DNA of 64,000 nt from UBA9926 sp018645765 (lineage in GTDB: Bacteria; Pseudomonadota; Gammaproteobacteria; Pseudomonadales; Azotimanducaceae). The notes beneath the pieces were generated by a model. That model had not been told where the DNA came from. It searched no databases and saw only the letters and a list, made by a program, of their open reading frames with translations. Position numbers and translations under genes: made by a program. Shown here in pieces: positions 1 to 8,044 of this stretch. Within the stretch, counting starts at the first letter, position 1, and every line of letters begins with the position of its first letter. The stretch spans positions 310,001 through 374,000 of the forward strand of contig CASIBO010000001.1 of the NCBI GenBank assembly GCA_949372755.1, in the 5' to 3' direction.

Positions 1-1442
1 TTTTGAAGACCATTGAAGCACCGATGGTGGCCGACCTTGCAACGTTGGTTCAACCCCAGCCCGCTCTTGCTGATCTGCTGACCCAAGCGATTGTGCCAGT
101 GCCGCCCGTGGTGCTGCGAGATGGCGGGGTCATTCAGGAAGGCTTTGACCCAGCACTGGACGAACTCAAAGCGATTAGCGAACACGCGGCAGCATTCTTA
201 ATCAAACTCGAAACCGATGAGCGCGAACAAACCGGGCTCAGCTCCTTGAAAGTCGGCTACAACCGAGTCCACGGTTACTACATCGAATTAAGTAAAGTTC
301 AGGCACAACAAGCGCCGATCACCTATGTCAGACGGCAAACCCTTAAAAATGCCGAGCGTTTTATCACCCCAGAGCTTAAAAACTTCGAGGATAAAGCCCT
401 CAGCAGCAAAAGCCGGGCGCTTGCGCGCGAAAAACAGCTCTATGATGACCTTCTGAGCGACTTGCTCAAGGCGATCATGCGCCTTAAAGGCCTAGCTGAG
501 GGCCTCGCAATCTTAGATGTCTTGGCCAACTTCGCTGAACGCGGCATCACTTTGAACCTATCACCGCCAGGGTTGACCTACCAATCGGAACTCATTATTG
601 AAAATGGCCGCCATTTGGTTGTCGAATCGATGCTGGAGAAGCCCTTTGTACCAAACAGCGTTCAGTTTGATGATGCTTTGCGGCAATTTATCATTACCGG
701 GCCGAACATGGGGGGCAAATCAACCTTCATGCGGCAAACTGCAATCATCGCGCTATTAGGGCGGACGGGCTGCCCGGTGCCGGCCGAGCAAGCGATTATT
801 GGTGATATCGACCGAATTTTCACGCGCATCGGTTCCTCCGATGACCTGGCGAGCGGACGCTCAACCTTTATGGTCGAAATGTCTGAAACCGCTCTCATCT
901 TAAACAATGCAACCAAGCACAGCCTTGTCTTACTCGATGAAATTGGCCGCGGCACCTCAACCTTCGATGGCCTGTCGCTGGCTTGGGCGACGGGTTGCTA
1001 TATTGCAGAACAAATCAATGCAATGACCTTGTTTGCAACCCATTATTTCGAGCTGACGGTACTGCCTGAACGCGTTGAGACCGTTAAGAATCTGCATTTA
1101 ACCGCGACCGAAGTCGAGGATCGAATTATTTTTCTGTATGCCGTGCAATCCGGCCCTGCCAATCAAAGCTACGGCATTCAGGTAGGCAAACTAGCGGGGC
1201 TGCCGGCTCGCGTCATTGCCAGTGCTCAAGAGAAACTGGCCTCGCTCGAGCACCAAGAGTTGTTACACATTGATCCACCAATAGCGCCCGCTCTACCGAG
1301 TATGCCGCAACAGTCGGAGCTGTTTCAGGGGGATGCCAAACTGTTGAAGCTTCAAGGTCAAATTCTTGATATCGAGCTCGATCAGTTGAGCCCACGAGAT
1401 GCCTTGTCTTTGCTCTATGAGCTCAAAGACCAATTACTTTAA
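1..1442 (+). CDS. mutS: DNA mismatch repair ATPase MutS, 3' part (5' end outside window)
   Basis: This is the C-terminal part, about 480 residues, of MutS, which binds mismatches and starts methyl-directed repair with MutL. The reading frame is open at base 1, so the gene begins upstream of the window and the first TTG is not the start. Seen: the lever/clamp region with SLKVGYNRVHGYYIE, Walker A GPNMGGKST near bases 699-725, Walker B LLDEIGRGTSTFDG near 928-970, and the TLFATHYFEL switch segment, followed by the dimerisation tail. E. coli MutS is about 853 residues, so roughly 370 residues are missing on the left. It is followed by fdxA on the same strand, as in Pseudomonas. Identification is secure. 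Confidence 0.97.
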   Translation, partial: LKTIEAPMVADLATLVQPQPALADLLTQAIVPVPPVVLRDGGVIQEGFDPALDELKAISEHAAAFLIKLETDEREQTGLSSLKVGYNRVHGYYIELSKVQAQQAPITYVRRQTLKNAERFITPELKNFEDKALSSKSRALAREKQLYDDLLSDLLKAIMRLKGLAEGLAILDVLANFAERGITLNLSPPGLTYQSELIIENGRHLVVESMLEKPFVPNSVQFDDALRQFIITGPNMGGKSTFMRQTAIIALLGRTGCPVPAEQAIIGDIDRIFTRIGSSDDLASGRSTFMVEMSETALILNNATKHSLVLLDEIGRGTSTFDGLSLAWATGCYIAEQINAMTLFATHYFELTVLPERVETVKNLHLTATEVEDRIIFLYAVQSGPANQSYGIQVGKLAGLPARVIASAQEKLASLEHQELLHIDPPIAPALPSMPQQSELFQGDAKLLKLQGQILDIELDQLSPRDALSLLYELKDQLL

Positions 1443-1459
1443 GCGCATTGAAGCGCGAG

Positions 1460-1487
1460 TTGTCAGCCCGACAAAAGCTGATAGAAT
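1460..1487 (+). promoter_or_regulatory. putative sigma-70 promoter for fdxA
   Basis: TTGTCA (1460-1465) and TAGAAT (1482-1487) are separated by 16 bp in the mutS-fdxA gap. It would leave a 5' leader of about 125 nt before the fdxA ATG. The assignment rests on motif match and position only. Confidence 0.4.
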
Positions 1488-1618
1488 GCCTTCTGGTTTT
1501 ACGCCCTCATCGTCTATTTGTGCCGTGGAGGCTGGGTAGGGCTTTACGCTGAACACGTAACACGGTCAGCATCATTTTATTCTTAACGAATTTTTAGATA
1601 ACGATAAGGAACGGTTTT

Positions 1619-1942
1619 ATGACATTCGTAGTCAGTGACGCATGCATTAAGTGTAAACATACAGATTGTGTGGAAGTCTGCCCTGTAGACTGTTTTTATG
1701 AAGGACCCAACTTTCTCGTCATTAATCCGGACGAATGTATCGATTGCGCCCTGTGCGAACCCGAATGCCCAATCGATGCCATTTTCTCAGAAGACGAGCT
1801 GCCCGAAGCCGAGCAAGCCTTCCTGGAAATCAATGCCGAGCTTTGCGAGATCTGGCCGAACATTACCGAGAAAAAAGACCCCTTAGACGACGCTGAGGAA
1901 TGGGCTGAGGTCAAAGGAAAAATCGATCACTTAGAACGCTAA
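1619..1942 (+). CDS. fdxA: 7Fe ferredoxin FdxA (4Fe-4S + 3Fe-4S)
   Basis: A 107-residue ferredoxin of the Azotobacter FdI type, a soluble low-potential electron carrier. The N-terminus has cysteines spaced C-x2-C-x4-C-x3-CP (CIKCKHTDC, VCPVDC), and a second cluster motif CIDCALCEPECP follows at about residues 40-51. The acidic C-terminal extension is typical of this family. The ATG at 1619 follows an AAGGAA ribosome site. It sits downstream of mutS and converges on nlpD; in Pseudomonas rpoS lies between fdxA and nlpD but here only 28 bp separate them. Confidence 0.96.
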   Translation: MTFVVSDACIKCKHTDCVEVCPVDCFYEGPNFLVINPDECIDCALCEPECPIDAIFSEDELPEAEQAFLEINAELCEIWPNITEKKDPLDDAEEWAEVKGKIDHLER

Positions 1943-1960
1943 CCTTCGCGTCTAGGATGA

Positions 1961-1997
1961 CCCGCCGCCATTAGCGTTTTGGCAAATGGCGGACGGG
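1961..1997. terminator. hairpin at the fdxA/nlpD convergent junction
   Basis: CCGCCATT (1965-1972) pairs with AATGGCGG (1985-1992) around a 12-nt loop, and CCCG/CGGG extends the stem past a one-base bulge. It overlaps the nlpD stop codon and lies just after fdxA. There is no T-tract, so a classical Rho-independent terminator is not shown; a bidirectional stop or mRNA 3' stabiliser is inferred from position. Confidence 0.35.
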
Positions 1998-2738
1998 ATC
2001 TTCTGGCCGACCTTGCCGCCGAATTTCAAAGTGCAGCATCTCAACTTTCGCATCGTTTGCACCGACTTTGGCAATGGCCTGGCCTTTCGTTACCGTCTCA
2101 CCCTCTTTCACCAATAACGACTCATTATTACCATAGGCACTCAAAAACGCATCATCATGCTTGATGATGACGAGCTTCCCGTAACCTCTTAAATTACCAC
2201 CTGCATAAACGACACTCCCAGCTTCTGCCGCCTTGACCTGGACGCCTGCCTTTGCCTCGATATCAATCCCTTTATTCACGCTGCCGCTCAATGAAAATCT
2301 CGAAATGACCCTGCCATTTACCGGCCAAGCCCACGCCAAACGACTCACCGTAAACGCAGGTTTTGGTTTCGAAACTGGCTTCGCGGCATACACCGTTTTG
2401 GGCGCCGCAGATTTCTTAGGCGATTGCTTACCCGATGATGCCTTCGATGTGGAAGACAATCGAGCCGGAACACCTGCCAACTTCAATCGTTGCCCGGCGT
2501 AGATGGTGTAGGGTTTCCGAATTCGATTGATTTGAGCCAGCCGACCATGATCTAGACCATAGCGCCAAGCAATCGAGTACAGGGTATCGCCTTTCTGAAC
2601 AATGTGCGTTTTACCCCGTTCACCAATGTTGGCAACCGGTGCCGGCGCGCCATTGGATTGACAGCCACTCACCAAGAGCGCGACCCACATTGTCAGCGCC
2701 GCTAAGCAGAGACGACGGCAGTCCAGTTTAAACGGCAC
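1971..2738 (-). CDS. nlpD: NlpD-type LysM/M23 lipoprotein, amidase activator
   Basis: A 255-residue outer-membrane lipoprotein that in enterics activates the septal amidase AmiC. Seen: a signal peptide ending in lipobox LLVSGC (Cys26), a LysM domain at about 45-88 (HIVQKGDTLYSI), a Lys/Pro/Ala-rich linker, and a C-terminal M23/LytM domain at about 141-250. The LytM domain is degenerate: the first metal position reads NKGID rather than HxGxD, and the loop His before the second motif is replaced (AYGNN), while LHFEIR remains. This matches non-catalytic activator LytM proteins. Its start overlaps the end of the DUF368 gene by 11 nt, so the two are cotranscribed. Confidence 0.9.
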   Translation of the reverse strand: MPFKLDCRRLCLAALTMWVALLVSGCQSNGAPAPVANIGERGKTHIVQKGDTLYSIAWRYGLDHGRLAQINRIRKPYTIYAGQRLKLAGVPARLSSTSKASSGKQSPKKSAAPKTVYAAKPVSKPKPAFTVSRLAWAWPVNGRVISRFSLSGSVNKGIDIEAKAGVQVKAAEAGSVVYAGGNLRGYGKLVIIKHDDAFLSAYGNNESLLVKEGETVTKGQAIAKVGANDAKVEMLHFEIRRQGRPEDPVRHLPKR

Positions 2739-3672
2739 TGGCCGGCGTCCTTACGGCAAATCGCTCAAAAAGCAGAACGATCGCCCCACCCACGCAAAGC
2801 GCCGATAACGCTATAACGATTTCGGCTGGCTGACCGGTAAGACTCTCATAAGCAGTCGGCCAGACCGGTTCTGAAATCAGCGGGCGTTTTTGCATCGCAT
2901 CTGCCTGAAGTTGATACTGCAGCACTTGCTGCCAGGGCCAAAGTCGAACCAACGTACCCAGCATCAGACCCGTCAAAAACATGAGTATCCAATCTTTGGC
3001 GCGATGGAATAAAAGCTTTAGAACATTCGCGAAGGCAATAAGCCCTAGCGCCGCACCCAATCCAAGCGGTGCAAGCTCCATTACTCTCAAGTTCGCAACC
3101 GCATCAATGACGCCGCCGTAGAGGCCGAGCAATAACAGTAAAAAACTACCGGATATACCCGGTAGGATCCAGGCGCACACCGCAATCGCGCCGCCCAAAA
3201 AAAGCATGGCCGGCGTTGGCACAACCGTAACCGGCACTAGGCGCTGCAACACCAAACCCACTGCCAAACCGAGTGCGAGTAGGATGAGTTGCGCGGCTTG
3301 TTTACGCTCGACCTGCCGAAGCATGAGAAAAGATGAGGCCAGAACAAGACCAAAAAAGAACGACCACATCATGATCGGCTGTTCCACCAATGCCGTTTTA
3401 ATTAGGCCGGCAAGCGCAATCACCGAGACCACCATGCCGCCAAATAACACCATTAAAAAAGTGCCGTCTAAATGCTGCCATACCTTTAAAGGGCCTTGCC
3501 GCAATAGTCTGCGGACCAAATCAAACCGAATTCGACTGAGCGCGGTCAACAACCGTTCGTAGTAGCCTGATATAAAAGCCACCGTGCCACCAGAGATACC
3601 CGGCACCACCTCGGCCATACCCATTAATAACCCCGTCACCAAAATCTTCAAATGGCCCGTCGACCCGCTCAC
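2728..3672 (-). CDS. DUF368 polytopic membrane protein (PopT-type polyprenyl-phosphate translocase family)
   Basis: A 314-residue inner-membrane protein with about eight to nine hydrophobic segments. Two copies of a PGISG motif, one near residue 24 (VVPGISGGT) and one near 169 (LPGISGS), mark the inverted-repeat DUF368 fold. Members called PopT have been linked to recycling of undecaprenyl phosphate across the membrane; that role is family knowledge, not shown here. The GTG start overlaps the pcm stop by 4 nt (GTGA), implying coupled translation. It occupies a position between pcm and nlpD where relatives have no gene. Confidence 0.85.
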   Translation of the reverse strand: MSGSTGHLKILVTGLLMGMAEVVPGISGGTVAFISGYYERLLTALSRIRFDLVRRLLRQGPLKVWQHLDGTFLMVLFGGMVVSVIALAGLIKTALVEQPIMMWSFFFGLVLASSFLMLRQVERKQAAQLILLALGLAVGLVLQRLVPVTVVPTPAMLFLGGAIAVCAWILPGISGSFLLLLLGLYGGVIDAVANLRVMELAPLGLGAALGLIAFANVLKLLFHRAKDWILMFLTGLMLGTLVRLWPWQQVLQYQLQADAMQKRPLISEPVWPTAYESLTGQPAEIVIALSALCVGGAIVLLFERFAVRTPASAV

Positions 3673-4301
3673 AACTTGCCACCCAGCAGCGGGACAAACC
3701 GAACGGGTTCAACCAAGGTTGTTTCGAAGCCATCCTCACCACGTTTAACCCTGGTCAAGGTTTGCGTCTCGGGATCCCCAATTGGAATGATCAACTGACC
3801 ACCCACTTGCAATTGCGCAAGCAACGCCGCGGGCACTTCGCGCGGTGACGCGGTGACGATAATGGCATCAAACGGCCCTTTTTCTGCCCACCCAAGGTGA
3901 CCGTCATCATATTTACTTTTAATTTGATGCAAACCCAACTGTCTAAAGCGGCCTAAAGCGCGATCCAGCAATGCTGATATGCGCTCAACCGTGAAAACTT
4001 GATCCACCAACTGCGCCAAAATGGCCGTCTGATAGCCTGAACCAGTACCAACTTCTAAAACGGAGGTTGGCGGCACATTCTGCAGTAATAATTCAGTCAT
4101 TCGAGCCACAATATACGGCTGAGAAATTGTTTGGCTATTGCCAATCGGCAGAGCCGTATCTTCATAAGCGCGATGCGCCAACGCTTCATCCACAAACAAA
4201 TGCCGTGGCGTTGAGGCCATCACCTGCAAGACCCCCTCATTGACAATACCTTGCTCTCGAAGCCGGTCGCTCAGGCGATTTCGGGTACGTTGGGACGTCA
4301 T
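3669..4301 (-). CDS. pcm: protein-L-isoaspartate O-methyltransferase
   Basis: Repairs isoaspartyl residues in damaged proteins using S-adenosylmethionine; cytosolic. Seen: TPRHLFVDEALAHRAYED, the QTISQPYIVARMTELL segment, the SAM motif LEVGTGSGYQT, and the C-terminal RFVPLLGG. The frame is open to an ATG at 4343 that overlaps the truD end, but MTSQRTRNRL at 4301 matches the usual N-terminus of the family (about 210 residues), so I start there. surE, which normally lies between truD and pcm, is absent. Confidence 0.93.
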   Translation of the reverse strand: MTSQRTRNRLSDRLREQGIVNEGVLQVMASTPRHLFVDEALAHRAYEDTALPIGNSQTISQPYIVARMTELLLQNVPPTSVLEVGTGSGYQTAILAQLVDQVFTVERISALLDRALGRFRQLGLHQIKSKYDDGHLGWAEKGPFDAIIVTASPREVPAALLAQLQVGGQLIIPIGDPETQTLTRVKRGEDGFETTLVEPVRFVPLLGGKL

Positions 4302-4323
4302 ACCGACCCCGCTCACATCCAGT

Positions 4324-5232
4324 TTAACGACCACTCGACCCATCCTTGTAGATTAATACTTCTCGCAACACGCTCGTGGCGTAACACCCCGGAGGCAGTG
4401 TGAAGGCCATTACGAAGTCATTGTCTTCGCGATGCCATTCGAACTCAAGTGGCGTCAGCCAGAGCTTACGCCTTGCAGCCTTCATCCGGTTCATATGAAA
4501 AACCGATAGCCACGGTATCAAAGTCTCATTTAAAAATTCCTCACCGCCTTGAGGATCACGCGCGCGGCCGTAGAGCGGCCCATCGGCCGCCAAATCCACG
4601 GCGTTATGCTCCTCAATGAGCCGGGCCAAATAGAGGTTAAATAGGTAGGCCCGCATAGCAGATAAAACCATATCCCGCTGTTTCAGGCGCGCCTTCGGGT
4701 TAGCCACCAGACGCTCGGCCAGCGCTAAGTTCGCACCCTGAAAACCGAACCGCTGTTCCCCAAAATAATTCGGTACAGGCTGATCGGCCAGCCGATCAAG
4801 CCGAGATGCCAAGCACCCATCAACCTCTCGCAAGCGGAGCTTAAACCGATTCCCTTCGAGGTCTCCTTTCCTTAACTTGCGTTGGGTCCGGCTGACCTGC
4901 AGGACCTGAATCAAATCATCATTCAAGGTCATCCAATCCGGCGCTTCGCGGCCGGGCAGGTAGCAGGTAAACGCCTGCTCAGAAATCGAATAACGATCTT
5001 TGCGGCCAGCATAGCCAACTTCCTGATCAGCAACCCCCGCCAGGGCTGCGATTTGATAGGCCACCCAGTGGGTATTGGTATCCTGCTTTTGAATCCTAAG
5101 GTAGCTGTGTTCGCCTGCTTCACTTGCCGGCAGGGAAAGCTCTTTGACCTGGAAATCTTCGCTGCGGGCGCGGATCACGCCTCGCGCTTCCGGCTCGCCA
5201 TACAGCCGTGGGAAATCCAAAGAAAAGCTCAC
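4324..5232 (-). CDS. truD: tRNA pseudouridine(13) synthase TruD
   Basis: Makes pseudouridine at position 13 of tRNA-Glu. The catalytic aspartate lies in YAGRKDR (Asp79; Asp80 in E. coli), and NYFGEQRFGF in the middle is the conserved TruD motif. At 302 residues it is shorter than the E. coli enzyme (349), mainly in the insertion domain. The start is GTG at 5232, overlapping the ispF stop by 4 nt (GTGA). It is part of the ispD-ispF-truD-pcm run. Confidence 0.94.
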   Translation of the reverse strand: MSFSLDFPRLYGEPEARGVIRARSEDFQVKELSLPASEAGEHSYLRIQKQDTNTHWVAYQIAALAGVADQEVGYAGRKDRYSISEQAFTCYLPGREAPDWMTLNDDLIQVLQVSRTQRKLRKGDLEGNRFKLRLREVDGCLASRLDRLADQPVPNYFGEQRFGFQGANLALAERLVANPKARLKQRDMVLSAMRAYLFNLYLARLIEEHNAVDLAADGPLYGRARDPQGGEEFLNETLIPWLSVFHMNRMKAARRKLWLTPLEFEWHREDNDFVMAFTLPPGCYATSVLREVLIYKDGSSGR

Positions 5233-5720
5233 GCACGATTCGCCGAGAGTAAAACAACCACTTGCGCGGCGAGCCCTTCACCTCGCCCAACAAAACCGAG
5301 TTTTTCTGTGGTCGTCGCCTTGACGCTAACACAGCCCGCCTCGCAGTCTAATCCTTCGGCAATGGCCGCAATCATTAAAGGCCGATACGGCTTGACCTTG
5401 GGCGCCTCGAGCAACACGGTGGCATCTACGTTGACCACCGAAAACCCAGCATTGCGCATCATCTCGACTACCGCTTTGAGCAATTCTCGAGAATCGGCAT
5501 TTTGATACGCTGGGTCGGTGTCGGGAAACTGATGGCCAATATCTTCTAAACCGAGGGCGCCCAAAATGGCATCCATCAAAGCATGGAGCAGCACATCCCC
5601 ATCCGAATGGGCAATGACCCCTCGCTCATCTGGAATTGATATGCCGCCCAAAGCAAACTGCGTGGCTGACCCAACGGGTGCAAAGGCGTGCACGTCAAAG
5701 CCTTGTCCAATTCGCATCAT
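5229..5720 (-). CDS. ispF: 2-C-methyl-D-erythritol 2,4-cyclodiphosphate synthase
   Basis: Fifth step of the MEP isoprenoid pathway, a trimeric zinc enzyme. Zinc ligands are visible as Asp9-x-His11 (FDVHAF) and His46 in HSDGDVLLH; the C-terminal TTTEKLGFVGRGEG matches the family. Length 163 is normal. Overlaps ispD by 4 nt (ATGA) and truD by 4 nt, so the three are translationally coupled. Confidence 0.97.
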   Translation of the reverse strand: MMRIGQGFDVHAFAPVGSATQFALGGISIPDERGVIAHSDGDVLLHALMDAILGALGLEDIGHQFPDTDPAYQNADSRELLKAVVEMMRNAGFSVVNVDATVLLEAPKVKPYRPLMIAAIAEGLDCEAGCVSVKATTTEKLGFVGRGEGLAAQVVVLLSANRA

Positions 5721-6394
5721 TGCGACTCACCGCTTACTATAAATCGCGCCATGTCCAAATCCTCGTTGGTCGTAATCTTGAGATTATCGGCTCGGCCCGG
5801 ACAGATTCTGGGCGACATGCCAAGCGCTTCAACTGCCGAGGCCTCATCGGTTGCAGCCGGGGCTGATAACAGTGCCCGCTTCAGAAGCTCGAACCGGAAA
5901 ATCTGAGGCGTTTGCGCCTGCCAAAGCTGGCTCCGATCGACTGTTTCATTAACCCTTTGGTTCGTCACTCGTTTCAAGGTATCAATCACCGGCGTCGCCA
6001 AAAGCGCGCCTTCTGCATGGTCGCGCGCAAGATCAATCAATCGATGGATGTCTGCGACCCGAACGCAAGGCCGCACCGCATCATGCACTAGAATAAGATC
6101 GTCATCGCGCGCATCGATTGCCGCCAGTGCAGACAATACAGAGGCCGCCCGATTATCGCCGCCAACGACTCGATCCACCCCACTAAGATGCAATTCGTCA
6201 AACCACGTGTCGGCGGCATGCAGCGCAACCACCAATCGTTCCGGGCGAAGCGTTTGAAGCTTCGACACGGTCACGCCCAGGATCGTTTGACCCGCGTTGA
6301 GTTCAAGGTATTGCTTGGGCACCGCTGAGCCCATGCGCTGACCCGTCCCTGCCGCCGGAACCACGACATACAATCTCGAAAGCGAGTTGCGCAT
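5717..6394 (-). CDS. ispD: 2-C-methyl-D-erythritol 4-phosphate cytidylyltransferase
   Basis: Transfers CMP to MEP in the isoprenoid pathway; cytosolic dimer. Seen: the CTP-binding loop PAAGTGQRM, VVGGDNRAASVLSAL, HDAVRPC, the TDEASAVE segment and the final NLKITTNEDL. Length 225 fits the family. Downstream of ftsB with a 9-nt gap, as in most gammaproteobacteria. Confidence 0.97.
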   Translation of the reverse strand: MRNSLSRLYVVVPAAGTGQRMGSAVPKQYLELNAGQTILGVTVSKLQTLRPERLVVALHAADTWFDELHLSGVDRVVGGDNRAASVLSALAAIDARDDDLILVHDAVRPCVRVADIHRLIDLARDHAEGALLATPVIDTLKRVTNQRVNETVDRSQLWQAQTPQIFRFELLKRALLSAPAATDEASAVEALGMSPRICPGRADNLKITTNEDLDMARFIVSGESQ

Positions 6395-6403
6395 AAAGCC
6401 TAC

Positions 6404-6658
6404 TCAGTCATCGATGAGTAAAATAAAGGTCTCATCTTTTTTAATCAATCCAAACTCAGTTCGAGCCCTTTCTTCAATCGCATCGAGCCCCTGACGAAGA
6501 TCAATAATCTCAGCCCGTAGCAACCGGTTTCTAGAGGCCTTCGTTTCATTGTCGAAGGTTTTTGCTTCGAGCTGTGTCTGCAGCGCCACAACATGCGCGT
6601 AGCTGCCTTCCCCTGTCCAAAGCCTTGTTTGGAGGAAGCAGCCCAGCAAGAGCAACAC
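6404..6658 (-). CDS. ftsB: cell division protein FtsB (start uncertain)
   Basis: Small bitopic septum protein that forms a complex with FtsL and FtsQ. Seen: an N-terminal hydrophobic stretch ending TRLW, a coiled coil, and the conserved tail IEERARTEFGLIKKDETFILL. The first usual start codon in frame is GTG at 6658, which gives 84 residues and a transmembrane segment that lacks about six residues against E. coli. The frame continues upstream without ATG, GTG or TTG through codons reading ILNVVKILGA to a TAA inside eno. A rare ATT start or a small indel is possible. Position between eno and ispD is standard. Confidence 0.88.
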   Translation of the reverse strand: MLLLLGCFLQTRLWTGEGSYAHVVALQTQLEAKTFDNETKASRNRLLRAEIIDLRQGLDAIEERARTEFGLIKKDETFILLIDD

Positions 6659-6690
6659 GGCGCCTAAAATTTTTACTACATTTAAAATTG

Positions 6691-7983
6691 CTAAACCCTC
6701 AAATTCTTAAATTCTAATGCCCCTTTGTAAACGGCATGGCAACGATCCTCAATCCGCAGCAAGCGATTGTATTTCGCCACCCGATCAGATCGGCACAAAG
6801 AGCCTGTTTTAATCTGTCCGGCGGATGTTGCCACCGCTAAGTCGGCTATTGATGTGTCTTCCGTTTCACCCGAACGATGAGAGATAACCGACGCGTACCC
6901 AGCTTCCCGCGCCATCTGAATTGATGCCATGGTTTCGCTCAAGGTACCGATCTGATTCACCTTAATCAGGATGGCATTGCCCACGCCTTCGGAGATCCCC
7001 CGCGCAAGAATGGAAGGATTGGTTACGAATAAATCATCACCGACCAACTGACACTGATCGCCTAATTGATCCGTTAGGTAACGCCAACCGGACCAATCGC
7101 TTTCGTCTAGCCCATCTTCAATCGACAGAATCGGATAACTCATCACCAACGTTTTTAAATAATCGGAAAATTGCTGGCTGTCAAAATGTCGCCCTTCTCC
7201 AGCGAGGTGATACTGCCCGTCTTGATAGAACTCACTGGCCGCGCAATCCAATGCCAAGTAAATTTCCTTACCGGCCTGATAGCCCGCTAAATCAATGGCT
7301 GACATGATCATATCGAGAGCTGCTTGATTACTGGCTAAATTCGGCGCAAAGCCGCCTTCATCACCAACCGAGGTCGATAGCCCAGCCCGCTTTAAAACAT
7401 CCTTTAAGGCATGAAAGATCTCAGCACCCATTTGCAAGCCTTCGGAAAAGGACCCGGCCCCTACCGGTTGCACCATGAATTCCTGGATATCGACATTGTT
7501 ATCTGCGTGCTCGCCGCCGTTTAGAATGTTCATCATCGGCACCGGCATACTATACCGACCGCCGGTTGCGTCTAAATCCGCGATATGTTCGTAGAGCTCG
7601 ACCCCTTTGGCCTGTGCTGCAGCATGGGCCGCGGCAAGCGATACGCCCAACATCGCATTGGCCCCTAAGTGGCCTTTATTGTCGGTGCCATCAACCGTGA
7701 GCAGCACCTGATCCAGGGCAGCTTGATCTTCAACGTCATGATCCAGTAGCGCTTCTCGGATCAGGGTATTTACATTTTGGACAGCGGTTAGAACCCCTTT
7801 CCCGCCATAGCGCGCGGGATCATTATCCCGTAACTCTAACGCTTCTCGAGAACCCGTGGAGGCGCCAGAGGGCACGGCAGCACGGCCGATGCGGCCATCT
7901 GCCAACTCGATCTCAGCTTCAAGGGTTGGATTGCCCCTGGAGTCCAGTATTTCTCTTGCTCGCACATCGGTAATGCTTGTCAT
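6691..7983 (-). CDS. eno: enolase
   Basis: Interconverts 2-phosphoglycerate and phosphoenolpyruvate. The ATG at 7983 follows AAGGAACGTT and gives 430 residues starting MTSITDVRAREILDSRG; the frame runs 17 codons further up but without family similarity. Seen: PSGASTGSREALELRD, the SVGDEGGFAPN loop, metal ligand regions SIEDGLDE and LVGDDLFVTN, the catalytic lysine in LIKVNQIGT, and SHRSGETED. Lies between kdsA and ftsB. Confidence 0.98.
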   Translation of the reverse strand: MTSITDVRAREILDSRGNPTLEAEIELADGRIGRAAVPSGASTGSREALELRDNDPARYGGKGVLTAVQNVNTLIREALLDHDVEDQAALDQVLLTVDGTDNKGHLGANAMLGVSLAAAHAAAQAKGVELYEHIADLDATGGRYSMPVPMMNILNGGEHADNNVDIQEFMVQPVGAGSFSEGLQMGAEIFHALKDVLKRAGLSTSVGDEGGFAPNLASNQAALDMIMSAIDLAGYQAGKEIYLALDCAASEFYQDGQYHLAGEGRHFDSQQFSDYLKTLVMSYPILSIEDGLDESDWSGWRYLTDQLGDQCQLVGDDLFVTNPSILARGISEGVGNAILIKVNQIGTLSETMASIQMAREAGYASVISHRSGETEDTSIADLAVATSAGQIKTGSLCRSDRVAKYNRLLRIEDRCHAVYKGALEFKNLRV

Positions 7984-8044
7984 AACGTTCCTTGATCTCG
8001 CGTCACTGCCAAGCACCCTTTTGCCCGGCGACATCCCACTTATT

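Noticed and set aside
1935..1978. AACGCTAA / TTAGCGTT inverted pair at the ends of fdxA and nlpD
   Set aside because: It arises because both genes end in an Arg CGC codon plus TAA on opposite strands; the closer CCGCCATT hairpin is the more plausible structure.
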